Assembly (NCBI RefSeq): GCF_014642675.1
Contig: NZ_BMIS01000007.1
Coordinates: 1-64,000, forward strand
Origin: Nesterenkonia cremea
Lineage (GTDB): Bacteria > Actinomycetota > Actinomycetes > Actinomycetales > Micrococcaceae
Direction: 5' to 3'
Length of the DNA: 64,000 nt
The notes below the pieces were generated by a model. It was not told the DNA's origin and did no database searches. It saw only the letters and a list, made by a program, of their open reading frames with translations. Made by a program: the position numbers and the translations under genes. Shown here piece after piece: positions 8,248-19,376 of this stretch (position 1 is its first letter; each line of letters starts with the position of its first letter).

Positions 8248-9615
8248 TCAGCGGTACTCCTCGAGGATCTGATCCGCCTGCTCCTGGGCCTGATCCAGTG
8301 ACTCCTGGACATCGGCGCCACCCATGACGTCCTCGATGGCGTTGGCCATCACGTCAAAGACCTCCTGGCGGCGGTAGGTGCCGAACTCCGGCTCCGCGAC
8401 GTCCAGCTGATCCCGCGCGACGCCGGCCTGCGGGAACTCCTCCACATGCCCAGCCAGCGGCTCCATCTCCCAGGCCTCGTCCATTGGGGCCACATAGCCG
8501 GACTCCACGCCCCAGTCGGTCTGGATCTCCGGGCTGGAGAGGTAGCGGGCCAGCTCCACCGCGGCCTCCTGCTCCTCCTCCGAGATGCCCTCCATGACGT
8601 AGAGGTTCCCGCCTCCGGTGGGCGATCCGGCCTGCTCCTGGGCAGGCAGCGGGGCCACGCCGAAGTCGAAGTCGGCGTTCTGAGCGATGTTGCTCAGCTG
8701 ACCGGTTGTGGTCCAGGCGATGGCGGTGCCGCCGTCGGCAAACTCCGTGGGCAGGGTTCCCCAGTCCACTGTGCCCTGGGGCTCAATGCCTTGCTCCTGC
8801 AGATCCGCCCAGTTCTGCAGGGCGGTGACTGTGGCCTCATCCTCGAAGGAGACGTCGGTGCCGATCTCCGGGTCCCAGAGCATGGAGCCGTTCTGGATGG
8901 TCATGCCCTCCAGCATCCAGACGCCCCAGGTGGTGGAGGGGATCTGCACGCCCCAATCGGCGCCGCCCTGCTCCTGAGCCTGCTCGCCGAACTCGACCAT
9001 CTCATCCCAGGTCTCCGGGGCGACCTCCGGGTCCAGACCCGCCTCCTCGAAGAGATCCTTGTTCCAATACTGGACAACTGTGGAGCGCTGGAACGGAATG
9101 GAGGCCACGGTGCCGTCAGGCAGGGTGGAGTCGCCCATGAAGGGCTCGTAGAAGCTGTCGAACCACTCCGGGTCATCAACGATCTCGCCGATGGGAGTGA
9201 TCACGCCGGCCTCGTGAATGGTCAGCAGCTCATTGGCGCCCAGGACCGTCAGCGCCGGGGCATTGCCGGCCTGGGCGGCCGACTGCACCGAAGCCAGGGT
9301 CTGCTCATAGTCCCCGGAGTAGACCGGGGTGACCTCGATGTCGTCATGCGCGGCGTTGAAGTCTTCGATATAGCCGTCGATCACCGATTCCAAGGGCCCG
9401 CCCACGGCGATCGGATAGTAGAAGTCGATCTCGGTGACGCCGTCCTGGACGCCGTCACCGCCGCAGGCGCTCACCCCCAGGGCGCCGACGGCGACCACAG
9501 CGGCACCCTGGGCGCGCAGCCTCCAGGTGTGCGGCCGGCGCCGGGCCGTGCTGCGAGCAGTCGGTGCGGGGGCATGGTGAGGTGCAGTGATGTTCGAAGG
9601 CATGCCTGTAACCAT
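8248..9615 (-). CDS. Extracellular solute-binding lipoprotein of the carbohydrate-type ABC transporter
   Basis: 455 residues with a charged N-terminus, hydrophobic stretch and lipobox LGVSAC, so a lipid-anchored binding protein. The mature start (TEIDFYYPIAVGGPLESVID) is almost identical to the frameshifted copy downstream of the ATPase gene, implying tandem duplication. The DFYYPxAVGGP signature marks a family-1-type binding protein, but I cannot infer the ligand. Start ATG9615 is tentative; ATG9603 is in frame. Confidence 0.9.
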   Translation of the reverse strand: MVTGMPSNITAPHHAPAPTARSTARRRPHTWRLRAQGAAVVAVGALGVSACGGDGVQDGVTEIDFYYPIAVGGPLESVIDGYIEDFNAAHDDIEVTPVYSGDYEQTLASVQSAAQAGNAPALTVLGANELLTIHEAGVITPIGEIVDDPEWFDSFYEPFMGDSTLPDGTVASIPFQRSTVVQYWNKDLFEEAGLDPEVAPETWDEMVEFGEQAQEQGGADWGVQIPSTTWGVWMLEGMTIQNGSMLWDPEIGTDVSFEDEATVTALQNWADLQEQGIEPQGTVDWGTLPTEFADGGTAIAWTTTGQLSNIAQNADFDFGVAPLPAQEQAGSPTGGGNLYVMEGISEEEQEAAVELARYLSSPEIQTDWGVESGYVAPMDEAWEMEPLAGHVEEFPQAGVARDQLDVAEPEFGTYRRQEVFDVMANAIEDVMGGADVQESLDQAQEQADQILEEYR

Positions 9616-9713
9616 GTCCGCCGCAGGGATACTGACTGCGACGCCGCAACGGACAGCAGATGAACGCGGGAGAAATTCATCAGCCAGCGCCCCGCAGCGG
9701 CCTCGGCTGACGC

Positions 9714-10631
9714 TCAGTAGCCGTTGATGGGGTCGGCCACGCCGATGGGCGGTTCGCCGTCGCGCAGCCGCCGGTGATTCTCCAGGATGCGGCTGCGCAG
9801 CAGCGGCACCACCATCTCCATAGTGTCCGCGGTGTGAGGAGTGATCAGGCAGTTGTCCAGGCTCCAGAGCGGGTGACCCTCGGGCAGCGGCTCCGGATCG
9901 GTGACATCGAGTCCGGCACCGAGCAGCCGGCCGGACTCCAGCGCCTCGACCAGCGCCTCAGTGTCCACCAGGCGGCCCCGGCCCACATTGGCTACCACGG
10001 CTCCCTCCGCCAGCAGCTCGAGCTGACGGCGGCCGATCATCCTCTCGGTGACAGGAGTGACGGCGGCGGCCAGGCCGAGCACATCGGCACCGTCGAGCAC
10101 CTCGTCCAGGCGGTCGAAGGTCACGGTCTCATCGGCTCCGGCCAGCGGGGCCTCGGTGCGGCGGACCACGGTGACATGGGTGTCGAAGGCCTGATAGAGG
10201 CGGACCATCTCTGCGGCCACTCCCCCGGCGCCGACCACCACGCAGCGCAGGCCGTTCAGTGAGAACCCGGCCTCAGCGCCCCAGCTGGAGGCCCGGGCGC
10301 GCAGGGTGATCATGCGCAGTGCGGCCAGGGTCAGCAGCAGGCCGTGCTCGCCCACCGGCTTGGCGTAGGCGCCCTTGGCGGAGGTCCAGAGCCGGCCCGG
10401 ATGCTCAGCCATGACCTGGCTGTACTCCTCGATCCCGGCGCTGGGCAGCTGGATCCAGCTGATCTGCGGATTCTCCCTCAGCAGCCCGTCCAGGTCGAAG
10501 CCGGCGAACATCTTGGTCACCACCACGCCGGTGGGCCGCTCATCGGCACCGACGATCTCTGCTCCCTGCTCCTGCAGACCTGCGATGAGCTCCTCATCGC
10601 CGCCCGGCATCAGGTGGATACGCTGCGTCAC
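9714..10631 (-). CDS. D-2-hydroxyacid dehydrogenase, NAD-binding
   Basis: 305 residues. It has a Rossmann motif VVGAGGVAAE and the catalytic Arg-Glu-His set in NVGRGRLVD, DVTDPEPLPEGHPLW and ITPHTADT. It probably reduces 2-oxoacids such as glyoxylate or hydroxypyruvate; the precise substrate is not readable. GTG10631 is preceded by AAGGAG five bases upstream, so the upstream in-frame extension is not used. It lies 98 bases upstream of the binding-protein gene on the same strand and could lead that operon. Confidence 0.85.
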   Translation of the reverse strand: MTQRIHLMPGGDEELIAGLQEQGAEIVGADERPTGVVVTKMFAGFDLDGLLRENPQISWIQLPSAGIEEYSQVMAEHPGRLWTSAKGAYAKPVGEHGLLLTLAALRMITLRARASSWGAEAGFSLNGLRCVVVGAGGVAAEMVRLYQAFDTHVTVVRRTEAPLAGADETVTFDRLDEVLDGADVLGLAAAVTPVTERMIGRRQLELLAEGAVVANVGRGRLVDTEALVEALESGRLLGAGLDVTDPEPLPEGHPLWSLDNCLITPHTADTMEMVVPLLRSRILENHRRLRDGEPPIGVADPINGY

Positions 10632-10718
10632 TGATTCTCCTTCGCCCTGTGCGGCTCTGTACTGTGCGGCCCTGCATTCCGGCTCACATCGGCACACATC
10701 CTACGCACCTGAGGACGA

Positions 10719-10754
10719 CGAAGGCCCGGCCCTCCGTGGAGAGCCGGGCCTTCG
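10719..10754. terminator. Strong rho-independent-type hairpin after icd
   Basis: CGAAGGCCCGGC (10719-10730) pairs perfectly with GCCGGGCCTTCG (10743-10754) around a 12-base loop, between the icd stop and the next minus-strand gene. No clear U-run follows, as is common in high-GC actinobacteria. Confidence 0.75.
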
Positions 10755-10775
10755 AAAGACCTGATCAGTGAGCGA

Positions 10776-13061
<2,286 letters not shown>

Positions 13062-13144
13062 CTACCCGACGACGACGGCGCCCACCTCACGGTGTGACGG
13101 CCGCTCAGCGCCGCCCAGCTCAGATCCCAGTTCGGAGACCCAGC

Positions 13145-14479
13145 TCAGATGCCCAGGATCGACTGGGCGATCAGGAAGTAGATCACCAATCCAGTAGCAT
13201 CCACGAAGGTGGCGATGAACGGGTTGGCGAAGACCGCCGGGTCGAATCCCAGCTTCTTGGCCAGCAGCGGCATCAGACCGCCCACCGAGGCCGCCAGGGC
13301 GCACAGGGTCAGCATGGTCAGTCCGATGACCGCGCCGACCTGCCAGCCGTAGATCAGTCCCACCAGCAGCAGGGAGAGCACGCCCAGCGAGCCGCCCAGC
13401 GTCACGCCCACGCGGAACTCTCGCCACAGGACCTTGAAGACGTCCCTGGTGGCGACGTCGCCCAGGGCCAGCGCACGGGTCAGCGTGGTGGCCGCCTGGT
13501 TGCCGACGTTGCCGCCGGTGCCGATCAGCAGCGGCACGAACAGTGCCAGGACCACCACAGAGTCCAGAGTGTCCTCGAAGCGGTCCAGTACGGTCACCGT
13601 CAGTGTGGCGCCCACGGCGAGGACCAGCAGCCACACCACACGCAGGCGCATCAGATGCAGCACCGGAGTGGAGAGGTAGGGGCGGTTCAGCGGCTCGGCA
13701 CCACCGTGGCGGGCGGCGTCCTCGGTCTCCGCCCGCTCCAGGATGTCCAGGGCGTCATCCACGGTGAAGATGCCGATGACCCGGTGCTCCTTATCGGTGA
13801 CCGGCATGGCCAGGTGCTTGCGGTCGGCACACAGGCGTGCGGCGTCCTCGGCGTCGTGGTCGGCGTCCACCGAATCCGCCTCGGCCATGAGCCCTTCGAT
13901 CAGCACATCGTCATCGGCGGAGACCAGATCGCGCAGCGAGACCACACCTTTGAGCAGCCGGGCGCGGTCCACCACGGGCAGCGTGTAGAGGGTCTCGGCG
14001 TCCTGTCCGGAGCGGCGGATCTTCTCCATAGCCTGGGCCACGGTCCAGCGCTCGGGCAGAGCCACGAACTCCGGGGACATCTGACGTCCGATGGTCCCCT
14101 CGGGGTAGCCCAGGACGATGTTGGTCAGGCTGCGCTCGCGCGGATCCAGGTGGCGCATCATCTTCCGCGCCACCGAGGCCGGCATCTCGTCCATCAGACG
14201 GACTCGGTCATCCGGGTCCAAAGACTCGAAGAAGTGCGCGACGTCGAGGTCCTTGAGCCCCTCGATGATCTCGCGCTGCAGGGACTGGTCCAGCATGTCG
14301 AAGACTTCGACGGCGGTGTCCTTGGGCAACAGGCGGAAGGTGACCGCGCGGTCCTTCACGCCCAGGCGCTCCAGGAAGTCGACGACGTCGCCGGTGTTCA
14401 GCGCGTCCAGCGACCTGCGCAGATCGCGCAGGCGCTCGTCACGGATCAGGACCTCCAGATCGTCCAGCTGTTCGGCCAT
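13145..14479 (-). CDS. mgtE: Magnesium transporter MgtE
   Basis: 444-residue Mg2+ channel: an N-terminal superhelical domain (about 1-130), two CBS domains (about 135-260) that sense Mg2+, and five C-terminal membrane helices beginning near residue 283. The selectivity region is present as LLIGTGGNVGNQAATTLTRA. It is a single gene between icd and purH. The 203-base leader (14480-14682) holds a stem-loop but I could not recognise an M-box in it. Confidence 0.95.
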   Translation of the reverse strand: MAEQLDDLEVLIRDERLRDLRRSLDALNTGDVVDFLERLGVKDRAVTFRLLPKDTAVEVFDMLDQSLQREIIEGLKDLDVAHFFESLDPDDRVRLMDEMPASVARKMMRHLDPRERSLTNIVLGYPEGTIGRQMSPEFVALPERWTVAQAMEKIRRSGQDAETLYTLPVVDRARLLKGVVSLRDLVSADDDVLIEGLMAEADSVDADHDAEDAARLCADRKHLAMPVTDKEHRVIGIFTVDDALDILERAETEDAARHGGAEPLNRPYLSTPVLHLMRLRVVWLLVLAVGATLTVTVLDRFEDTLDSVVVLALFVPLLIGTGGNVGNQAATTLTRALALGDVATRDVFKVLWREFRVGVTLGGSLGVLSLLLVGLIYGWQVGAVIGLTMLTLCALAASVGGLMPLLAKKLGFDPAVFANPFIATFVDATGLVIYFLIAQSILGI

Positions 14480-14518
14480 CGAACAGTGCCTCCTTCATCA
14501 GCTTCAGAGGTCTGCAGT

Positions 14519-14549
14519 GGTCACGGCATGCCCCGACGGCGCCATGACC
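14519..14549 (-). promoter_or_regulatory. Stem-loop in the mgtE leader
   Basis: Arms at 14519-14527 and 14541-14549 (GGTCATGGC with GCCGTGACC on the transcript) form a nine-pair stem with one G-U pair and a 13-base loop, about 40 bases before the mgtE start. It could modulate mgtE expression; no known riboswitch class is matched. Confidence 0.3.
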
Positions 14550-14682
14550 CTGCAGGTCTGCGCCGAGGGGCTAGGTACTAGATCGACTCATCTCAGGCTC
14601 GCTCTCTGGTGGGCAGGCCCCGCCTCAGCCGCTGATCAGGCTGCGTCAGGGCCCGGGGTGTACCCCGAGGATAACGCGTCTC

Positions 14683-16317
14683 TCAGTGGAAGAAGTGACG
14701 GGCTCCGGTCTGGTACATGGTCAGGCCGGCCTCCTCGGCCGCGGCGATGACTTCCTCATCGCGCTGGGATCCACCAGGCTGCACGACGGCGCGCACCCCG
14801 GCTGCGATCAGGCTCTGGAGCCCGTCGGCGAAGGGGAAGAAGGCATCCGAGGCGGCCACGGAGCCGCGGGCGCGGTCCACGCCGTCGCCGGCCAGGGTGT
14901 TGGCCCGATGCACGGCCAGGCGGCAGGAGTCCAGTCGGTTCACCTGGCCCATGCCGATGCCCACAGTGGCCTCCTCGCTGGCCAGCAGGATGGCGTTGGA
15001 CTTCACCGATCGCACAGCGCGCCAGGCGAAGGCCAGGTCGGCCAGGGTCTGTTCGTCGGCGGCCGGGCCGGCGGCGAGCTTCCAGTTCTCCGGGCTGTCG
15101 CCGGCGGCGTCGAGGGCGTCGGAGCCCTGCAGCAGCATGCCGCCGGAGATCTGCTTGTACTCCACCCGTTCGCGGCTGTGCTCGGCGGCCAGCTTCAGCA
15201 GACGGATGTTCTTCTTCTGGGTGAGGATCTTCAGTGCCTCATCCTCGAAGTCCGGGGCCACGACCACTTCGGTGAAGATTCCGGAGACGGTCTCGGCCAT
15301 CTCCTCGGTCACCGGACGGTTGGCCGCGATGACGCCGCCGAAGGCTGAGAGCGGATCGCAGGCGTGGGCCTTCTGATGAGCCTCGGCCACAGTGGCCCCG
15401 GCGGCCACACCGCAGGGGTTGGCATGCTTGATGATCGCCACCGCCGGCTCGGAGAAGTCGTAGGCGGTGCGGACTGCGGCGTCGGCGTCGACGTAGTTGT
15501 TGTAGCTCATCGCCTTGCCGTGCAGGGTCTCTGCCTGGGCCAGGCCCGGCTTGCCCTGTGTCTCGGCGTAGAGCGCGGCGGGCTGATGGGAGTTCTCGCC
15601 GTAGCGCAGGCCGGTGACCCGCTCCAGGGCCAGGCCGGAATAGGGCGGGAACTGCAGCTTCTTGTCATCGGTGCCCAGCGGGGAGGCCGGGAGGCTTGAG
15701 GCGTCGAAGTCGTCGTCGAACTGCTGGGAGGTCCAGCGGGCCACCGCCGTGTCATAGGCGGCGGTGTGGGCGAAGGCCAGGGCGGCCAGACGCTTGCGGG
15801 CCTGCAGAGTGAAGCCGCCGTCCTGGGCTGCGGCGAGGACCTCGCGGTAGCGCAGCGGGTCCACCACCACGGCCACCGAGGCGTGGTTCTTCGCCGCGGC
15901 GCGGACCATGGAGGGGCCGCCGATGTCGATCTGCTCGACGATCTCATCCTCGGAGGCGCCGGAGGCCACAGTGTCCGCGAAGGGGTAGAGGTTCACGACC
16001 ACCAGGTCGAAGGGCTGGATCTCCAGCTCCTCCAGCTGGGAGCGGTGATCCTGGCGGCGGCGGTCGGCCAGGATGCCGGCATGCACGCGGGGGTGGAGGG
16101 TCTTGACCCGGCCGTCCAGGCACTCTTGGAAACCGGTGACCTCTGAGACCTCCGTGACCGGAACACCGGCTGCGGCGATCCGCTTGGCGGTGGAGCCGGT
16201 GGAGACCAGCTCGACGCCGGCGCTGTGCAGACCCTTGGCCAAGTCCTCCAGACCGGTTTTGTCATAGACGGAGATCAGAGCTCGGCGGATCGGCTGGCTG
16301 TTCTCTGTGGTGCTCAT
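14683..16317 (-). CDS. purH: Bifunctional AICAR transformylase/IMP cyclohydrolase
   Basis: Catalyses the last two steps of IMP synthesis. 544 residues: the N-terminal cyclohydrolase ([31 protein letters not shown]) and the C-terminal formyltransferase domain ([25 protein letters not shown]) are complete. ATG16317 has AGGAG five bases upstream, so the six extra N-terminal residues of the longer frame are not used. A small stem (CGGGGT/ACCCCG, 14654-14667) lies just after the stop. Confidence 0.96.
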   Translation of the reverse strand: MSTTENSQPIRRALISVYDKTGLEDLAKGLHSAGVELVSTGSTAKRIAAAGVPVTEVSEVTGFQECLDGRVKTLHPRVHAGILADRRRQDHRSQLEELEIQPFDLVVVNLYPFADTVASGASEDEIVEQIDIGGPSMVRAAAKNHASVAVVVDPLRYREVLAAAQDGGFTLQARKRLAALAFAHTAAYDTAVARWTSQQFDDDFDASSLPASPLGTDDKKLQFPPYSGLALERVTGLRYGENSHQPAALYAETQGKPGLAQAETLHGKAMSYNNYVDADAAVRTAYDFSEPAVAIIKHANPCGVAAGATVAEAHQKAHACDPLSAFGGVIAANRPVTEEMAETVSGIFTEVVVAPDFEDEALKILTQKKNIRLLKLAAEHSRERVEYKQISGGMLLQGSDALDAAGDSPENWKLAAGPAADEQTLADLAFAWRAVRSVKSNAILLASEEATVGIGMGQVNRLDSCRLAVHRANTLAGDGVDRARGSVAASDAFFPFADGLQSLIAAGVRAVVQPGGSQRDEEVIAAAEEAGLTMYQTGARHFFH

Positions 16318-16441
16318 ACACACTCCTGACCTCAAGACCGGATCTGACCAGAGACCAGTCTAACGCGCTCAGCTCCGCGCAGGTCCGGTCTCGTTCTCGG
16401 GGCACGCGGACGGGGTGCTCGGCGGGTCTCCGGGCTGATTT

Positions 16442-17122
16442 CTACGCCTCGAACTTATAGCCCAGGCCGCGCACCGTGATGAGGTAGCGGGGGCTGGAGG
16501 GGTCGGGCTCGATCTTGGCGCGCAGACGCTTCACGTGCACGTCCAGAGTCTTGGTGTCGCCCACATAGTCGGAGCCCCAGACGCGATCGATGAGCTGGCC
16601 GCGGGTCAGCACGCGTCCGGCGTTGCGCAGCAGCATCTCCAGCAGCTCGAACTCCTTCAGCGGCAGCGAGGCGGCCTCTCCCCCGACCTCCACCGTGTGG
16701 CGCTCCACGTCCATCCGGACCGGGCCGGCGGATACCATGGAGCCCTCGTCGATCTCGGTGTCCACATGGCGTCGCAGCACGGCGCGCACACGGGCCAGCA
16801 GCTCGCGGGAGGAATAGGGCTTGGTGACGTAGTCGTCGGCGCCGAGCTCCAGGCCCACCACTTTGTCGATCTCAGAGTCTTTGGCGGTCAGCATGATCAC
16901 CGGGACCTGCGAGCGCTGGCGGATCTGCCGGCAGACCTCGGTGCCCGGCTGTCCGGGCAGCATGAGGTCCAGCAGGACCAGGTCGGCGCCCTCCTGATCG
17001 AAGACGTCGACTGCGGAGACTCCATCTTCGGCCACAGTGACGTCATACCCCTCCTTCTCAAGGGTGTACGCGAGAGCCTCTGAGAATGAGGCCTCGTCTT
17101 CGACGATGAGAATCCTGGTCAC
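16442..17122 (-). CDS. regX3: OmpR/PhoB-type response regulator, RegX3-like
   Basis: 226 residues: receiver domain with phospho-acceptor D52 and K101, then a winged-helix DNA-binding domain ending ITVRGLGYKFEA. Its start overlaps the histidine kinase stop (ATGA), and phoU is divergently encoded beyond the kinase; this senX3-regX3/phoU layout is the actinobacterial phosphate-starvation system. It would activate Pho genes under low phosphate. The symbol rests on context plus similarity. Confidence 0.88.
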   Translation of the reverse strand: MTRILIVEDEASFSEALAYTLEKEGYDVTVAEDGVSAVDVFDQEGADLVLLDLMLPGQPGTEVCRQIRQRSQVPVIMLTAKDSEIDKVVGLELGADDYVTKPYSSRELLARVRAVLRRHVDTEIDEGSMVSAGPVRMDVERHTVEVGGEAASLPLKEFELLEMLLRNAGRVLTRGQLIDRVWGSDYVGDTKTLDVHVKRLRAKIEPDPSSPRYLITVRGLGYKFEA

Positions 17123-18396
17123 TCTGTTCCTCCTGCTGAGTCAGATCCTGACGAATCAGGTGCTGGTGTGCGATGCGATGTGCGCGAGTCAGCATGCTGC
17201 TGCGCGGCCCGTGCGGAGCTCTGCGCCTCCTGCTCGGCCCGCGGACTGCCGGGCAGGTCCAGGCTGTCCATGGACTCATCCAGCTCCGGCAGCCGGACGG
17301 TGAAGGTGGATCCCCTGCCCTGCTGGGACCAGAGGGAGACCTCTCCGCCATGGTTGCTGATCACGTGTTTGACGATGCTCAGGCCCAGTCCCGTGCCGCC
17401 GGTCTGGCGGGAGCGGGCGGCGTCCACTCGGTAGAAGCGCTCGAAGATCCGTTCCTGGTCCTCCTGAGCGATTCCGATTCCCTGGTCGGTGATGGTGACC
17501 TGGGCGATCCCGTCCCGGGAGGAGAGCCCGATGCCCACCCGAGTGTTCTCCGGAGAATATCGGACGGCGTTGTCGATGAGGTTCCGGAAGGCCATCATCA
17601 GCTGGTCGCCGTCGCCGTGGACCCGCCGAGGCAGGGAGCCGCCCAGCCGGATCTCGATGTTCTTGGACTCCGCGGGCAACCGGGAGCGGTCCGCCGCCTC
17701 GGAGAGGACCTCGTTGAGGTCCACGGGAGTGCCCTGATGGACGATGTTCTTCCCCTGCACCCGGGAGAGCTCGATGATGTCCTGGACCAGCGCCGCCAGG
17801 CGGCGCGACTCCTTGTGGAGCCGCTGGGAGAAGCGGGTGACGGCGTCGGCGTCGTCGGCTGCGCCCTCGATGGTCTCGGTGAGCAGGCTGATCGCGCCCA
17901 CCGGGGTCTTCAGCTCATGGGAGACGTTGGCGACGAAGTCGTTGCGGACCGCCTCGATGCGGGAGAACTCGGTGCGGTCATCGGCGAGGATCAGGATGTA
18001 CTCATCGCCCAGCGGGGCCACGCGCAGGTGGACCACGATGGACATCTCCCCGCGCAGACCGCGCGGGAGCTCATACTCCTGATCGATGATGACGCCGTCG
18101 GCGCGGACCCGGGCGGTCAGCTTCAGCAGCTCGTCATGGACCACTGTGTGGCCGCGCACCAGGCCGAAGGCGTAGGCGGAAGGATTGGCGCGCACGACGC
18201 CGTCCACAGTGTCCACCACGATATAGGCCAGTCCGAGCGAGGCCAGGACTTCGGTGGCGCCTTCGGGCATAGTGGGCTCGTCCACGTCGATGCCCGCGGC
18301 GCGCTGCCGTTCGCTGACCCGGAAGGCGTGCATCCCGACCACGCCGAGTGCGAGGCCGACGACGCCGGAGATGGTCGCGATCATCAAGGGGTCCAC
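17119..18396 (-). CDS. senX3: Sensor histidine kinase, SenX3-like
   Basis: 425 residues: one N-terminal membrane segment (about 5-22), a PAS-like region (about 50-140), HisKA with phospho-accepting H160 (NVSHELKTPVGAIS) and HATPase_c with N, G1 and G2 boxes (DNAVRYSPENT; DQGIGIAQEDQ; GGTGLGLSIVKHV). The C-terminal 60 residues are polar and low complexity. It starts at GTG18396 (ATG18384 is an alternative). With regX3 and PhoU it senses phosphate status via the Pst system. Confidence 0.88.
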   Translation of the reverse strand: MDPLMIATISGVVGLALGVVGMHAFRVSERQRAAGIDVDEPTMPEGATEVLASLGLAYIVVDTVDGVVRANPSAYAFGLVRGHTVVHDELLKLTARVRADGVIIDQEYELPRGLRGEMSIVVHLRVAPLGDEYILILADDRTEFSRIEAVRNDFVANVSHELKTPVGAISLLTETIEGAADDADAVTRFSQRLHKESRRLAALVQDIIELSRVQGKNIVHQGTPVDLNEVLSEAADRSRLPAESKNIEIRLGGSLPRRVHGDGDQLMMAFRNLIDNAVRYSPENTRVGIGLSSRDGIAQVTITDQGIGIAQEDQERIFERFYRVDAARSRQTGGTGLGLSIVKHVISNHGGEVSLWSQQGRGSTFTVRLPELDESMDSLDLPGSPRAEQEAQSSARAAQQHADSRTSHRTPAPDSSGSDSAGGTE

Positions 18397-18456
18397 CCCT
18401 ACAGCTTATGCATGTGTTCATATGCTCGTCGCCCTGAGCCGGGCACGATGCCAGGG

Positions 18457-18508
18457 ATTCAACTGACGTTCACCTGCGCGTCGACTGCTGTGGCCTGGGG
18501 CGTTCACC
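18457..18508 (+). promoter_or_regulatory. Candidate PHO box (direct repeats) upstream of phoU/senX3
   Basis: ATTCAACTGAC (18457-18467) is followed directly by GTTCACCTGCG (18468-18478). A second GTTCACC lies at 18502-18508 and a GTTCACG abuts the phoU start. The actinobacterial PhoP/RegX3 site is an 11-base direct repeat with GTTCACC as the conserved half. The position in the divergent senX3-phoU gap fits autoregulation. Eye match only. Confidence 0.5.
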
Positions 18509-18591
18509 CACGAGGAGCAGACTGTCCCGGTGGGGCGCAGGCCCTGATCGGGCACAGGCCCCGTGATGCTCAACGAAAGGACCCCGTTCAC

Positions 18592-19248
18592 GTGCGCAAG
18601 CTTTTCCAGGAAGATCTGCAGAACCTCGGCGAACAGCTGATCGAGATCTCCTCACTGGTGTCCACAGCCATGGATCGGGCGTATGTGTCCTTCGAGAGCG
18701 CTGACGTGCAGCTGGCCGAGGAGGTCATCGCCGCTGACACACAGATCGACAGACTGCAGGTCGAGCTGGATGAGAAGGCCATCGACCTGCTCGCGCTCCA
18801 GGGACCGGTGGCCTCGGACCTGCGCATGATCGTGGGCGCACTCCGAATGAGCACCTCCCTGGAACGCATGGGCGACCTGGCCCGGCACATCGCGCAGCTG
18901 GTGCGACTGCGGTACCCGGACCAGGTCGCCCCGGCTCAGCTGCGCCCCACCTACGAGAAGATGGCCGAGCACTCCTTCGCCGTGGCCGACCGGGTGACCA
19001 AGCTGCTGAAGACCCGCGGGATGGACCTGGTGCAGGAGATCGCTGCGCTCAACGAGCAGATCAACGAGCTGCACGCCGGGATCTTCACCGTCATCGCCAC
19101 CGAGGGCTGGGACGCCTCTGCCGCCACCACGGCCGACTGCGTGCTGACCAGCCGCTTCTTCGAACGCTTCGGAGACCACGGGGTCGCCGTCGCCAAGAAG
19201 GTGGAGTACCTGGTCACCGGCGAATGGGACTCCCGCTACAGCGAGTGA
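18592..19248 (+). CDS. phoU: Phosphate-specific transport system accessory protein PhoU
   Basis: 218 residues, all-helical, with two PhoU repeats carrying the metal-binding E/DxxxD-type motifs (DTQIDRLQVELDEKAIDLLA; TSRFFERFGDHGVAVAKKV). It represses Pho signalling when phosphate is plentiful by linking the Pst transporter to the sensor kinase. The start is GTG18592, in frame with a much longer antisense open frame that is not coding; AAAGGA lies upstream. Divergent from senX3-regX3. Confidence 0.92.
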   Translation: MRKLFQEDLQNLGEQLIEISSLVSTAMDRAYVSFESADVQLAEEVIAADTQIDRLQVELDEKAIDLLALQGPVASDLRMIVGALRMSTSLERMGDLARHIAQLVRLRYPDQVAPAQLRPTYEKMAEHSFAVADRVTKLLKTRGMDLVQEIAALNEQINELHAGIFTVIATEGWDASAATTADCVLTSRFFERFGDHGVAVAKKVEYLVTGEWDSRYSE

Positions 19249-19274
19249 GGGTGGCGGGGCTCCGCTCCTCTTGA

Positions 19275-19347
19275 CCGAATTGCGTACCCCATTGTCGATA
19301 TTGCGGTACGCGATCCCCGTATTCGCACCAATGCGGTACACGATTCG
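19275..19347 (+). repeat. 73-bp inverted repeat, left copy
   Basis: Aligned by eye with the reverse complement of 20465-20537, 60 of 73 positions match, including the first 14 and last 11 bases. It contains three copies, in both orientations, of a unit like AATYGYGTACCNNATTGTCG. It lies 26 bases after the phoU stop and 29 bases beyond the 3' end of the nuclease-domain gene. Confidence 0.85.
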
Positions 19348-19376
19348 AGGCGCGGCAGCCTGCGGAGCAGGTCAGC

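Noticed and set aside
14480..14682. M-box Mg2+ riboswitch before mgtE
   Set aside because: The conserved core sequence could not be found by eye; only an unspecific stem-loop is present.
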